From the NCBI GenBank assembly GCA_023456105.1, contig JAEYAO010000100.1:1-64000 (forward strand): a stretch of 64,000 bases of DNA, given 5' to 3'. The translations under genes were made by a program, and so were the position numbers. Positions 55,672 to 64,000 of this stretch are shown here, piece after piece. The stretch comes from Pseudomonadota bacterium. Its GTDB lineage: Bacteria; Pseudomonadota; Alphaproteobacteria; Caulobacterales; Caulobacteraceae. The notes under the pieces are model-generated. The model was not told the DNA's origin and made no database searches. It saw only the letters and a list, made by a program, of their open reading frames with translations. The first letter of the stretch is position 1. Every line of letters starts with the position of its first letter.

Positions 55672-57852
55672 TCAGGCCTTGTTCCAGCCCTCGTCAATGG
55701 CCCAGACGGCGAAGGCGTAGTCGTGCGCCACTTCCTTCAGGTAGTCGAAGCGTCCGGCCGCGCCGCCGTGCCCGGCCTCCATGTTGATCTTCAGCAGCAC
55801 CGGCTTGCCCGAGGTGGTGGCGGGCCGAAGCTTGGCAACCCACTTCTCGGGCTCCCAATAGGTGACGCGCGGGTCGGACAGGCCGCCGGTCGCCAGCACG
55901 GCCGGATAGGCCTTGGCCTCCACCTGATCGTAGGGGCTGTAGCTCATCATGTAGTCGTAGGCGGCGGCATCCTCGATCGGGTTGCCCCACTCGGGCCACT
56001 CCGGCGGCGTGAGCGGAAGCGAGGTGTCGCTCATGGTGTTGATCACGTCCACGAACGGCACCTGGCCGATGATGCCCGCCCACAGGTCGGGCCGCATGTT
56101 GGTGACCGCGCCCATCAGCATGCCGCCGGCTGAGCCGCCCTGCGCCACGATGCGTCCGGCCGTGGCGTATTTCCGATCGATCAGATGCTCGGCCGAGGCG
56201 ATAAAGTCGGTGAAGGTGTTCTTCTTGGTCATGCGGCGCGCCGCCTGGAACCAGCCCCAGCCCTTGTCGGAACCGCCCCGGATATGGGCGATGGCGTAGA
56301 TCCAGCCGCGATCCACCAGCGACAGCCGGTTGGTCGAGAAGCTGGCCGCCATCGGTATGCCGTAGGAGCCGTAGCCGTAGAGCAGCAGCGGGGCGGAGCC
56401 GTCCACCGGCGCGTCCTTGCGGCGCAGCACCGTGACCGGCACCAGCTCGCCGTCCGAGGCCGGTGCGTTCAGACGCTCGACCACATAGTTCGCGACGTCG
56501 TGGCCGGACGGGATCTCCTGCGTCTTGCGCAGGGTCCGCTCGCGAGAGCCCATGTCGTAGTCATAGGTCTGGGTCGGCGTGGACGGCGAGTTGTAGGCGT
56601 AGCGGGTGACACCCGTGTCGTATTCGGACGCCCCGGCCAGCGAGAGGGCGAAGGCGGGCTCGTCCGCCGCGATCTCGTGCTCGGCGCCGGCGCGGTCGCG
56701 GATGATGATGCGGGTGTTGGCGTCCGACCGCTCCTGGCGCGCCAGATGGTCCCTTGTCAGGTCGAAGCTCTCGATGAAGCGTCCCGGCGTATGGGGCACG
56801 AGGTCGGTCCAGCCGCTGCGGGCCGGCGCGTCCGTCGCTGCCGTCACGATCTTGAAGTCCACGGCGTCGCCGCCGTTCGTGCGGATCACCCAGCGGTCGC
56901 CCCAGTGATCGGCGTCATAGCGATGCGCGACCTCGCGCGGCTCCAGCACCAGGGGCTCAGTCGTCGGCGCATCGCCGGGAATGTAGCGGGTCTCGGACGT
57001 TTCCTGGTTCTGGACGCCGATGACGATGAAGCGGTCGTCGGAGGTGCGGCCCACCCCGATGAACATGCCCTCGTCTTCTTCCTCATAGACCAGGGTCGTC
57101 TCGCCGCCGGTGGCGGGACGGCGGAAGATCTTGTCGGGGCGACCGTTGTCGTTGCGGTTGGTCCAGAAGATCCACTGGCTGTCGGGTGAAAAGGCGAAGT
57201 CGCCCGTCGCGCTGTCGATCACCTCGGGCAGTACCTGGTTCGTCGCCAGGTCCTTGACGTAGATCTTGTGCACCTCGGACCCCTGCGCGTCCTCGGCATA
57301 GGCGAACAGGGCGTGGTCGGGGCTGTGCGAGGCGTTCGACACCTCGGAATAGGCCTTGCCCTCGGCCAGGGCGTTGGCGTCCAGCAGCACCTGCTCAGGT
57401 CCGCCGTTCCGGGGCTTTCTGCAGTACAGCGGGTGCTGGTCGCCGGTGTTGTAGCGGACGTAATATTCCCATGGGCCATCGGGGGCCGGAACGGAGGCGT
57501 CATCCTCCTTGATGCGGCCGCGCATCTCGCGGAACATCGTCTCCTGCAGCGGCAGGGTCGAGGCCATCATCGCCTCGCGATAGGCGTTCTCGGCGTCGAG
57601 GTGTTCCTTGACCTCGGCCTTGATCAGGGAGGGGTCGCGCAGCACGGCCTGCCAGTTGTCGTCCTTCATCCACTGGTAGTCGTCGGTGCGGGTGCGCCCA
57701 AGCTGTTCGATGACGACGGGGATCTTCTTGGCGACGGGGGGCGTCGGGCGATTGGCGGGCATCTGGGCTCCGGTGGGACTGGCGAAGGAAGGCGCGGCGG
57801 CGGCCGACAGGGCGGCGGCGGCGCTGGAAGCGATCATCTGGCGGCGGTTCAT
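55672..57852 (-). CDS. ptrB: oligopeptidase B (S9 prolyl oligopeptidase family), Tat signal
   Basis: Serine peptidase cleaving short peptides after Arg/Lys. The 726 residues start with a twin-arginine signal (MNRRQMIASSAAAALSAAAA), then the S9 N-terminal propeller beginning PPVAKKIP and DDYQWMKDDN, and the catalytic domain with nucleophile Ser574 in AQGGSAGGMLMGA and later His in MEAGHGG. The Tat signal implies periplasmic or surface location, unlike E. coli protease II, which is cytoplasmic. Divergent from the trypsin-like protease gene. Confidence 0.93.
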   Translation of the reverse strand: MNRRQMIASSAAAALSAAAAPSFASPTGAQMPANRPTPPVAKKIPVVIEQLGRTRTDDYQWMKDDNWQAVLRDPSLIKAEVKEHLDAENAYREAMMASTLPLQETMFREMRGRIKEDDASVPAPDGPWEYYVRYNTGDQHPLYCRKPRNGGPEQVLLDANALAEGKAYSEVSNASHSPDHALFAYAEDAQGSEVHKIYVKDLATNQVLPEVIDSATGDFAFSPDSQWIFWTNRNDNGRPDKIFRRPATGGETTLVYEEEDEGMFIGVGRTSDDRFIVIGVQNQETSETRYIPGDAPTTEPLVLEPREVAHRYDADHWGDRWVIRTNGGDAVDFKIVTAATDAPARSGWTDLVPHTPGRFIESFDLTRDHLARQERSDANTRIIIRDRAGAEHEIAADEPAFALSLAGASEYDTGVTRYAYNSPSTPTQTYDYDMGSRERTLRKTQEIPSGHDVANYVVERLNAPASDGELVPVTVLRRKDAPVDGSAPLLLYGYGSYGIPMAASFSTNRLSLVDRGWIYAIAHIRGGSDKGWGWFQAARRMTKKNTFTDFIASAEHLIDRKYATAGRIVAQGGSAGGMLMGAVTNMRPDLWAGIIGQVPFVDVINTMSDTSLPLTPPEWPEWGNPIEDAAAYDYMMSYSPYDQVEAKAYPAVLATGGLSDPRVTYWEPEKWVAKLRPATTSGKPVLLKINMEAGHGGAAGRFDYLKEVAHDYAFAVWAIDEGWNKA

Positions 57853-57946
57853 GGCGGCGTTTCCCCCGAAAAGCTCATGCGGGCGGGACCTTGTGCGGCC
57901 AAGGGGCGCTCGTCAAATGAAAGGGGCGCAAGGTTCAGGAGCCGCG

Positions 57947-58750
57947 ATGTTCGACAGCGTGCCGATCCAGGTTGAGCAACCCGCCGAGGCCGCACGTCCG
58001 ACGTGGACGCTGACGCGGGGCATGATCGACGCAACGGTACAGATCGACCAGCCGAATGGGCAGGGGACCCGCACGGTCGGAACGGCCTTTCTGGTGAGCG
58101 CGCCTGAGCCGGACGGCGCGCCTCGCACGGTGCTGGTCACGGCAGGCCATGTCCTGGACAGGATGACCGGGCGGGAGGCGCGCGTAGGCTGGCGCTCGGA
58201 AACGATCGGCGGCGCCTGGCGTTTCGACCCCGAACCGCTGGCCATCCGCGATGCTGGCGACCAGCCGCTCTGGACCCGGCATCCGGATCGCGACATTGGG
58301 GTGATGACGATCCAGGCGCCCGACGTCTTCGCCCGCGCCGCCATTCCGCTGGCGTGGCTGGCCGGACCGGAGATGTTCGACGAGGCGCAGGTCGGGCCGG
58401 GCGACGAGATGCTGACGCTCGGCTTTCCCCATGGGCTGTCCGCCAATCGCGCGGGCTTTCCGATCCTGCGGACAGGACGGATCGCCTCCTGGCCGCTGAC
58501 GCCGATCACGGCCTTTCCGACCTTTCTGCTCGATTTCGCGGTGTTCCCCGGCAACTCGGGCGGGCCGGTATTCTGGACGCCGGCGGCGAGGAAGACCGCC
58601 AGCGACCAGGAGCCCGATCACCCCTACGTCGCCGGCATGCTGACGCAGGAGGTGAGGGTGGACGACGAGCGGCTCAGCATCGGCGTGGTCGCCCATGCCG
58701 AGGACATTCGCGCGACGATCGCCCATCTGGACGCCGCGCCCGAGTTCTAG
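57947..58750 (+). CDS. trypsin-like serine protease, no signal peptide
   Basis: 267-residue S1/HtrA-like peptidase domain. The triad is visible: His68 in VTAGHVLD, Asp116 in DRDIGVMTI, Ser204 in GNSGGPVF. There is no signal peptide, transmembrane helix or PDZ domain, so it appears cytoplasmic. ATG57947 is the first good start; upstream sequence is antisense to ptrB. It is divergent from ptrB (94-base gap), and its TAG overlaps the convergent acyl-CoA dehydrogenase stop (CTAG). Substrate unknown. Confidence 0.85.
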   Translation: MFDSVPIQVEQPAEAARPTWTLTRGMIDATVQIDQPNGQGTRTVGTAFLVSAPEPDGAPRTVLVTAGHVLDRMTGREARVGWRSETIGGAWRFDPEPLAIRDAGDQPLWTRHPDRDIGVMTIQAPDVFARAAIPLAWLAGPEMFDEAQVGPGDEMLTLGFPHGLSANRAGFPILRTGRIASWPLTPITAFPTFLLDFAVFPGNSGGPVFWTPAARKTASDQEPDHPYVAGMLTQEVRVDDERLSIGVVAHAEDIRATIAHLDAAPEF

Positions 58751-60528
58751 CCGGCCAGCGCCTCGACCGTCATGCGCTGCAACAGGTCGCCGCCTTGGCC
58801 GACCGCCGCGAGGCGGCTGGAGACGTGGCCCAGGACATTGGCGGCGTAGACCTCGTAAAGGTCCATCTTGCCTTCCAGCCACGCAGGATCGCCGTCGCCG
58901 GCGTCCAGCCGCGCCCTGGCCAGGAGCGCGCCCTTGGCCAGCAGCCAGCCGCCGGCCACGTCGCCCAGCAGCTTCAGATAGGCGTCGGCGCCGGACAGCA
59001 CGTCGGCGGCGGCGGCCGGATCGGCCTTGCGGTCCAGCAGCCACAGGGTCGCGTCCTCGACCGCCTCGATCGCGGTGGCGAACCGCTCGACGGGCTTGCC
59101 GGAATAAAGCCGCGACAACTCCGCCAGCGTCTTCTTCATGTCCGTGATCAGGTCGCGCGCGGCCTGGCCGCCGTCCATCGACAGCTTGCGGCCGACCAGG
59201 TCCATGGCCTGTATGCCGTTGGTGCCTTCATAGATCGGGGCGATGCGGGCGTCGCGATAGTGCTGGGCGGCGCCGGTCTCCTCGATGAAGCCCATGCCGC
59301 CGTGCACCTGCAGGCCGGCCGAGGCGACCTCGACGCCGACATCGGTGGACCAGGCCTTGGCGATGGGAGTGAACAGGTCCTCGCGCGCCTTCCAGCGCCG
59401 CCGATCGGTCTCGTCCGCCGCATGCTCAGCCATGTCGGCGGCGACGCCAGTCAGCAGGCAGATGGCCCGAGCCGCCGAAATCTTGGCCTTCATCACCGCC
59501 AGGCTTCGGCGGACGTCCGGATGATCGAAGATCGGTGAGGACGCCTCTCCCGTCCACACGGATCGCCCTTGGCGTCGATCCAATGCATAGGCCAGGGCGC
59601 CCTGATAAGCGCGTTCGGCGATCCCGACGCCTTCGACGCCCACCGCCAGCCGCGCGGCGTTCATCATCACGAACATATGGGCTAGGCCTTCGTTCGGCCG
59701 CCCCACCAGTTCGGCGCGAGCGCCCTCATAGGCCATGACGCAGGTGGGCGAGGCGTGGATGCCGAGCTTGTGTTCGATCCCGACCGGCCGGAAGCTGTTG
59801 CGCTCCCCCAGCGTCCCGTCGGGCTTCACCTCGAACTTGGAGGCCAGGAACAGGCTGATGCCTTTCGGCCCCTTCGGCGCGTCCGGCAGGCGGGCCAGCA
59901 CCAGATGGACGATGTTGTCCGTGGCGTCGTGGTCGCCCCAGGTGATGAAGATCTTCTGGCCGGTCAGGCTGTAGGTCTCATCGCCGTTCGGCGTGGCGGT
60001 GGCGGTCAGCGCACCGAGGTCCGAGCCCGCGCCCGGTTCGGTCAGCACCATGGCGCCGGTCCATTCGCCCGACACCAGCCGGGTCAGATAGGTCTCTTTC
60101 TGCTGCTCGGTCCCGACCTGCTCCAGCGCCTCGATGGCGGCCAGCGACAGCATGGGGCACAGGCCGAACGCCATGTTGGCGGCGTGCACGGTCTCATAGG
60201 CCGCGAGCTCCAAAGCCTTTGGCAAAGCCTGTCCTCCGGCGGACACGGAGGCGGACAGTCCGGTCCAGCCGCCGGCGGCGAACTGGCGATAGGCGTCGGC
60301 GAAACCCGGCGCGGCCGTGACCGCGCCATCGGCGTAGGTCGAACCCTTCTGGTCCCCGATGCGGTTCAGCGGAGCCAGCACCTCTTCGGAGAACTGACCG
60401 GCGGCCTGCAGCACGGCGTCGCGAACATCCGAATCATAGTCGGGGAAGGCGCCGGTGGCGGAGAGCTGATCCGCGCCCACGACGTCCAGGGTGAAGGCAA
60501 GGTCGCGAACGGGGGCGCGATAGGTCAT
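58747..60528 (-). CDS. acyl-CoA dehydrogenase with C-terminal extension
   Basis: FAD enzyme oxidising acyl-CoA to enoyl-CoA. The 593 residues have the usual N, middle and C domains (MVLTEPGAGSDLGAL, TGQKIFITWGDHD, GLQVHGGMGFIEE) and Glu434 in PIYEGTNGIQAMDLVGRKL as probable catalytic base, followed by the extra domain (AcdC-like, about 470-593) of the DmdC/VLCAD-like bacterial subgroup. Chain-length preference and the exact paralogue cannot be told. ATG60528 begins MTYRAPVRDLAF, the typical start of this group. Confidence 0.93.
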   Translation of the reverse strand: MTYRAPVRDLAFTLDVVGADQLSATGAFPDYDSDVRDAVLQAAGQFSEEVLAPLNRIGDQKGSTYADGAVTAAPGFADAYRQFAAGGWTGLSASVSAGGQALPKALELAAYETVHAANMAFGLCPMLSLAAIEALEQVGTEQQKETYLTRLVSGEWTGAMVLTEPGAGSDLGALTATATPNGDETYSLTGQKIFITWGDHDATDNIVHLVLARLPDAPKGPKGISLFLASKFEVKPDGTLGERNSFRPVGIEHKLGIHASPTCVMAYEGARAELVGRPNEGLAHMFVMMNAARLAVGVEGVGIAERAYQGALAYALDRRQGRSVWTGEASSPIFDHPDVRRSLAVMKAKISAARAICLLTGVAADMAEHAADETDRRRWKAREDLFTPIAKAWSTDVGVEVASAGLQVHGGMGFIEETGAAQHYRDARIAPIYEGTNGIQAMDLVGRKLSMDGGQAARDLITDMKKTLAELSRLYSGKPVERFATAIEAVEDATLWLLDRKADPAAAADVLSGADAYLKLLGDVAGGWLLAKGALLARARLDAGDGDPAWLEGKMDLYEVYAANVLGHVSSRLAAVGQGGDLLQRMTVEALAG

Positions 60529-60646
60529 GATCCATCCTTTGGTCTTTGCGCCGTCTGTGCCGCGCCGGCGGGCGACGATGCAAGCGCTTGGCGAAACCGC
60601 CCTGATCCGCCAAGCTGGCGCCCTGCCGCCACGGAAGGGAAGCCGC

Positions 60647-61198
60647 ATGGCCGAACCGCGCAACCGCTACTCCACAGTGTCCCTGACCCTGCACTGGCTG
60701 ACGGCCGCCCTTGTGGTGACTCAGGTGGTGCTGATCTCGGCCGCCGACAACGCCGAGGGCCCGGCTGCTGGGTCGTTCATCGGCCTGCACAAGTCGGTGG
60801 GGCTGACCATCCTGGTGCTGACGCTGGGCCGACTGGCGTGGCGGCTGGCCAATCCCGCCATTCCTCTGCCCGCGGAGACGCCGCGCTGGCAGAAGATGGC
60901 GGCGCGCACAACGCATGTGCTGTTCTATGTCGTGCTGTTGGCCCTGCCCATGACCGGCTGGCTGGCGTCTTCGGCGGGCGGGCGTGCGATCGAATGGTTC
61001 GGCCTGTTCCAGTGGCCGCTCCTGCCCGTGGGCGGCGGCCGAGAGGCGGCCGGCGCCTTCATGGACATCCATCGGGCGGTGGTGAAGAGCCTCTACATCC
61101 TGATCGCGCTGCACGTCCTGGGCGCGCTGAAGCACCACTTCATCAATCGCGACAACGTCCTGCATCGCATGATCCCGCTGATCCCGCGCCGACCATGA
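60647..61198 (+). CDS. cytochrome b561 family protein
   Basis: Four-helix membrane di-heme protein of 183 residues, probably moving electrons from quinol to an unknown acceptor. Candidate haem His ligands are seen in LTLHWLTA (His19 region), IGLHKSVG, and the C-terminal helix ALHVLGALKHHFINRDNVLHRM, which is the conserved ending of the CybB type. ATG60647 follows GGAAGGGA. Its stop overlaps the tsaC start by four bases. Confidence 0.93.
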   Translation: MAEPRNRYSTVSLTLHWLTAALVVTQVVLISAADNAEGPAAGSFIGLHKSVGLTILVLTLGRLAWRLANPAIPLPAETPRWQKMAARTTHVLFYVVLLALPMTGWLASSAGGRAIEWFGLFQWPLLPVGGGREAAGAFMDIHRAVVKSLYILIALHVLGALKHHFINRDNVLHRMIPLIPRRP

Positions 61199-62112
61199 GC
61201 GACACCGTCCAGGCGGCGGTCGAGGCGCTGCGGGGCGGGCGGCTGGTGATCCTGCCGACCGAAACCGTCTACGGGCTGGCCGCAGACGCCGGAGACGCCG
61301 CCGCTGTCGCAGCCATCTTCGAAGCCAAGGGAAGACCGCGCTTCAACCCGTTGATTTCTCATGTGGCGGATGCTCAGGCGGCGCGGGCGCTGGCGCAGTT
61401 CGATGCTCAGGCGAACGCCCTGGCTGACGCCTTCTGGCCCGGTCCGCTGACGCTGGTGCTGCCGGTGCTGGATAACGACCGGATCAGCGATCTGGCGCGG
61501 GCGGGCCTCGACAGCGTCGCCGTCCGGGTGCCCGGCCACCCGTTGGCGCGCGAGGTGCTGAAGGCGTTCGGCGGGCCAGTGGTCGCGCCCTCCGCCAACC
61601 GCTCGGGCCGGCCCAGCCCCACCACCCACGCCGATGCAGTGGAGGAGACGGGCGCCTCGGCGGCGGCTTTACTGGACGGCGGCCCCTGTGCGGTGGGTCT
61701 GGAGAGCACGGTGGTGTCGGTGCTGGACGGCGAAGCCCGCCTGCTGCGTCCGGGCGCGGTGACCCGCGCCGAGATCGAGGCGGTGGTCGGCCCGGTGCGT
61801 CAGGACGGGGAGGGACACCGTTCGCCGGGGCGGTTGGCCCTGCACTACGCCCCCGATGCGCCGGTCAGGATCGAGGCGGCCGAGGCGAAGCCGGGCGAGA
61901 TTTGGCTGGGCTTCGGTCCGGAGGTCGGAGAGTTCCGGTGGAGCCTCAGTCCCTCCGGCGATCTTGCGGAGGCGGCGGCCAACCTGTTCCGCCGCCTGCG
62001 GGAGGCCGATCGCGAACGCCCGGCCGGCATCGCCGTGGCGCCCATCCCCGATCACGGTCTCGGCGAGGCCATCAACGACCGGCTGCGGCGCGCCGCGGGG
62101 TTTGTCGGCTGA
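61195..62112 (+). CDS. tsaC: L-threonylcarbamoyladenylate synthase (Sua5/YwlC type)
   Basis: Makes threonylcarbamoyl-AMP for the t6A modification of tRNAs reading ANN codons. The 305 residues have the YrdC domain (LPTETVYGLAADA; EAKGRPRFNPLI; APSANRSGRPSPTTHADAV) and a C-terminal Sua5 domain beginning after SPGRLALHYAP, so this is the two-domain Sua5 form rather than the short E. coli TsaC. ATG61195 overlaps the cytochrome b561 stop (ATGA). Convergent with yaaA, three bases apart. Confidence 0.96.
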   Translation: MSDTVQAAVEALRGGRLVILPTETVYGLAADAGDAAAVAAIFEAKGRPRFNPLISHVADAQAARALAQFDAQANALADAFWPGPLTLVLPVLDNDRISDLARAGLDSVAVRVPGHPLAREVLKAFGGPVVAPSANRSGRPSPTTHADAVEETGASAAALLDGGPCAVGLESTVVSVLDGEARLLRPGAVTRAEIEAVVGPVRQDGEGHRSPGRLALHYAPDAPVRIEAAEAKPGEIWLGFGPEVGEFRWSLSPSGDLAEAAANLFRRLREADRERPAGIAVAPIPDHGLGEAINDRLRRAAGFVG

Positions 62113-62115
62113 AGC

Positions 62116-62886
62116 TCAACGTGCATCCGGCCGGGTGAACACCCAGTCGGCGTCCGACGAGGCCGCGGCGTTGAACCGGTAGCCCGCGACGTCGAAGCCC
62201 TTCAGCTCCTCTGCGCGCTCCAGTCCTCGGTCGGCGGCGTACCGCGCCATCAGACCCCGCGCCTTCTTGGCGTGGAACGAGACGATGCGGCTGTGGCCGT
62301 CCTTTTCTTCGCGGAAGTGCGGCGTGATCACCGGCAGACGCAGCGCCTTGACGTCGATCGCGCCGAAGTATTCCTGGCTGGCGAGGTTCACCAGGACGGG
62401 TTCGGCCTGACCCTCGGCGTCGGCGTTGAGCTGCTGTGACAGCCGATCGCCCCAGAAGTCGTAAAGGCTCGACCCCCGTCGCGTGGCCAGTCTGACGCCC
62501 ATCTCCAGACGATAGGGCTGAATGCGATCCAGCGGCCGCAGCAGGCCGTAGAGGCCGGACAGGATGCGCAGGTGCGCCTGCGCCCAGTCCAAGGCGCCCG
62601 CGTCCAGTTCGCGGGCGCACAGGCCTTCGTACACATCGCCCGCGAAGGCGAAGGCCGCCTGAACACCTTCGGTGGAATCTGCCTCAAAGGCCTTGAACCG
62701 CGCCTGATTGAGCTCCGCCAGCGCCTCGGAGATGCCCATCAGCCGGCGCAGGTCGGCGCGCGTCTGACGCTTGGCGGTCTTCGACAGTTGAGCGGTGTCT
62801 TCAAGGAAGCGGCGGTCAGTCGCCGGGATCGCGGGATCGGCGGGGGTGAAGTCCAGCCGCTTGGCCGGAGACAGGACGATCAGCAA
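62116..62886 (-). CDS. yaaA: peroxide stress protein YaaA
   Basis: 256-residue DUF328 protein. E. coli YaaA lowers free iron during hydrogen peroxide stress and binds DNA (established knowledge). Family marks: LIVLSPAKRLDF at the start, SGLYGLLRPLDRIQPYRLEMG, YDFWGDRLS and ARGLMARY. The start is TTG62886 (MLIVLSPAK). It lies 71 bases downstream of the FAD oxidase gene on the same strand. Confidence 0.95.
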   Translation of the reverse strand: MLIVLSPAKRLDFTPADPAIPATDRRFLEDTAQLSKTAKRQTRADLRRLMGISEALAELNQARFKAFEADSTEGVQAAFAFAGDVYEGLCARELDAGALDWAQAHLRILSGLYGLLRPLDRIQPYRLEMGVRLATRRGSSLYDFWGDRLSQQLNADAEGQAEPVLVNLASQEYFGAIDVKALRLPVITPHFREEKDGHSRIVSFHAKKARGLMARYAADRGLERAEELKGFDVAGYRFNAAASSDADWVFTRPDAR

Positions 62887-62957
62887 GGCGTGGCGGCTCC
62901 GGCTCTTTCAGGCGTGCGCGACATAAGGCTTTCCGCGCCCGATTTGAACCGGGAGGA

Positions 62958-64000
62958 CTAGAACAGCACCGCAGGGTTCATGATCCGCTGCGGGTCGATA
63001 GCGCGGCGGATGGCGGCCATGGTCTCGATCTCCAGCGGGGTCTTGTAGCGAAGAACCTCCTCGCTCTTCAGCCGGCCCAGGCCATGCTCGGCCGAGATGG
63101 AGCCGTCGTAGCGCGCGACCACGTCGTGGACGATGCGCGAGCCGTCCTTCCAACGCCCGATGAAGGCCGGCACGTCCTCTCCGACGCCCGGCAGGATGTC
63201 GTAGTGCAGGTTGCCGTCTCCGACATGGCCGAAGACGGACACCCGCGCGCCGGGATGAAACCGCTCCACGGCCGCCGTGGCCTCGTCGATGAAGTCGGCG
63301 ATCTGGGAGATCGGCACCGAGACGTCGTGCTTCCAGCCGCCGCCCTCGGGCTTCAACGCGGCGGAGTGTTCTTCCCGCAGGCGCCAGAAGGCGGCGCGCT
63401 GAGCGTCGTTCTGGGCGATGGCGGCGTCGGTGATCAGGCCTTCCTCGAAGGCGACCTCCAGCAGCCGCTCCATCTGGGTATCCGCGCCGCCGGCCGTACC
63501 GGACGCGATCTCGATCAGCACCGACCATTCGGGCCGGCTCTCCAGCGGCTCGCGCGTGTCCGGGATATGCTTCAGCACCAGGTCCGTCCCTAGCCGCTTC
63601 ATCAGCTCGAAAGCCTCGACGCCGCCGCCGGTCTCGGCCTTGGCGCGCGCCAGCAGTTCCACGGAAGCCGCCGCCGTTTCCAACCCGACAATGGCGACGG
63701 CGCGCGACCGCATGACCGGAAACAGCTTCAGCGTCGCGGCCGTCACCACGCCGAGCGTTCCCTCCGCCCCGATCAGCAGTTGCTTGAGGTCATAGCCGGT
63801 GTTGTCCTTGCGCAGGCGCTTCAGCCCATGAAACACCTCACCGTTCGGCATCACGGCCTCAAGGCCCAGCACCAGGTCGCGCATCATGCCGTAGCGCAAC
63901 ACCTGGGTGCCGCCCGCATTGGTCGAGATCACGCCGCCGATGGTCGCCGATCCCTCCGCCGCCAGGCTGAGGGGAAACACGCGCCCGGCCGCGCTTGCCG
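62958..64000 (-). CDS. FAD-linked oxidase (GlcD/D-2-hydroxyacid dehydrogenase type), 5' end outside window
   Basis: C-terminal 347 residues of a VAO-family flavoprotein; the frame is open to the right edge, so the N-terminus is missing. The FAD-binding part shows AAEGSATIGGVISTNAGG and IGAEGTLGVVTAATLKLFP. The FAD-oxidase C domain has VFGHVGDGNLHYDI (metal and substrate His) and SAEHGLGRLKSEE. These fit GlcD-like enzymes acting on D-lactate, D-2-hydroxyglutarate or glycolate; the last residues NPAVLF resemble the usual NPGK-VL ending. Substrate cannot be fixed. Confidence 0.93.
   Translation of the reverse strand, partial: ASAAGRVFPLSLAAEGSATIGGVISTNAGGTQVLRYGMMRDLVLGLEAVMPNGEVFHGLKRLRKDNTGYDLKQLLIGAEGTLGVVTAATLKLFPVMRSRAVAIVGLETAAASVELLARAKAETGGGVEAFELMKRLGTDLVLKHIPDTREPLESRPEWSVLIEIASGTAGGADTQMERLLEVAFEEGLITDAAIAQNDAQRAAFWRLREEHSAALKPEGGGWKHDVSVPISQIADFIDEATAAVERFHPGARVSVFGHVGDGNLHYDILPGVGEDVPAFIGRWKDGSRIVHDVVARYDGSISAEHGLGRLKSEEVLRYKTPLEIETMAAIRRAIDPQRIMNPAVLF

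Noticed and set aside
62900..62957. tRNA-like T-arm (GGTTCAAATC on the minus strand) between yaaA and the FAD oxidase gene
   Set aside because: The stem around it does not pair correctly, there is no acceptor or anticodon stem, and the 5' part would lie inside the oxidase coding sequence.

Overview
The window is a GC-rich (by eye roughly two-thirds G+C), densely packed chromosomal segment of an alphaproteobacterium. The best guess is the order Caulobacterales, probably Brevundimonas. Reasons: the run nuo - birA - coaX - rnj - proS - lolCD - dnaE - rpsB - tsf - pyrH - frr - uppS - cdsA - dxr - rseP - bamA - skp - lpxD - fabZ - lpxA - lpxI - lpxB, with gltA, gltX, comEC, lexA and trp genes following; alphaproteobacterial LexA boxes (GTTC-N7-GTTC); and a 29-codon gene directly upstream of dnaE that looks like sidA, a Caulobacter division inhibitor. 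No rRNA, tRNA, CRISPR, phage, integrase or insertion sequence was seen. It is mainly core genome.

Layout. 1-10401: distal half of the complex I operon (nuoG,H,I,J,K,L,M,N) with two small lipoprotein genes inserted, one before nuoG and one between nuoH and nuoI. 10403-13592: birA, coaX, rnj, almost without gaps. 13647-15264: an unknown membrane-anchored protein, a CHMI-like isomerase on the other strand, and a DUF1467 protein. 15340-18648: proS, lolC/E-type permease, lolD. 18660-22300: SOS promoter with two LexA boxes, the sidA candidate (absent from a gene list with a normal length cut-off) and dnaE. 22300-23431: a DUF3224 protein and a DUF4142 lipoprotein, closed by a strong terminator. 23491-38717: translation and envelope genes (rpsB, tsf, pyrH, frr, uppS, cdsA, dxr, rseP, bamA, skp-like, lpxD, fabZ, lpxA, lpxI, lpxB), an isoprenoid/phospholipid/outer-membrane/lipid A supercluster. 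tsf and pyrH are separated by a REP-like palindromic element.

38770-50665: mostly minus strand: gltA and gltX, then divergent comEC (+), lexA with its own two LexA boxes, and ppiD-trpE / trpG-trpD-trpC. A small plus-strand membrane-protein gene splits the trp genes. 50817-53875 (+): tpiA, secG, pyrG.

53876-55700 is the only part that looks accessory: a copper-island type outer-membrane protein whose C-terminus has been replaced by unrelated sequence, a small Cys/His-containing DUF2946-like exported protein, and the start of an unknown plus-strand gene cut at the same junction. 55672-64000: Tat-exported oligopeptidase B, a cytoplasmic trypsin-like protease, a two-domain acyl-CoA dehydrogenase, cytochrome b561, Sua5-type tsaC, yaaA and a 5'-truncated FAD-linked oxidase running off the right edge.

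The most interesting signal is the SOS circuit. The sidA-dnaE promoter (TTGACG-N17-TAGAAC) and the lexA promoter (TTGACA-N17-CAGAAC) share one architecture, in which a LexA half-site GAAC forms part of the -10 hexamer. The checkpoint peptide gene sits 25 bases upstream of the replicative polymerase gene. All identifications rest on motifs, length and context read by eye; no database search was run.
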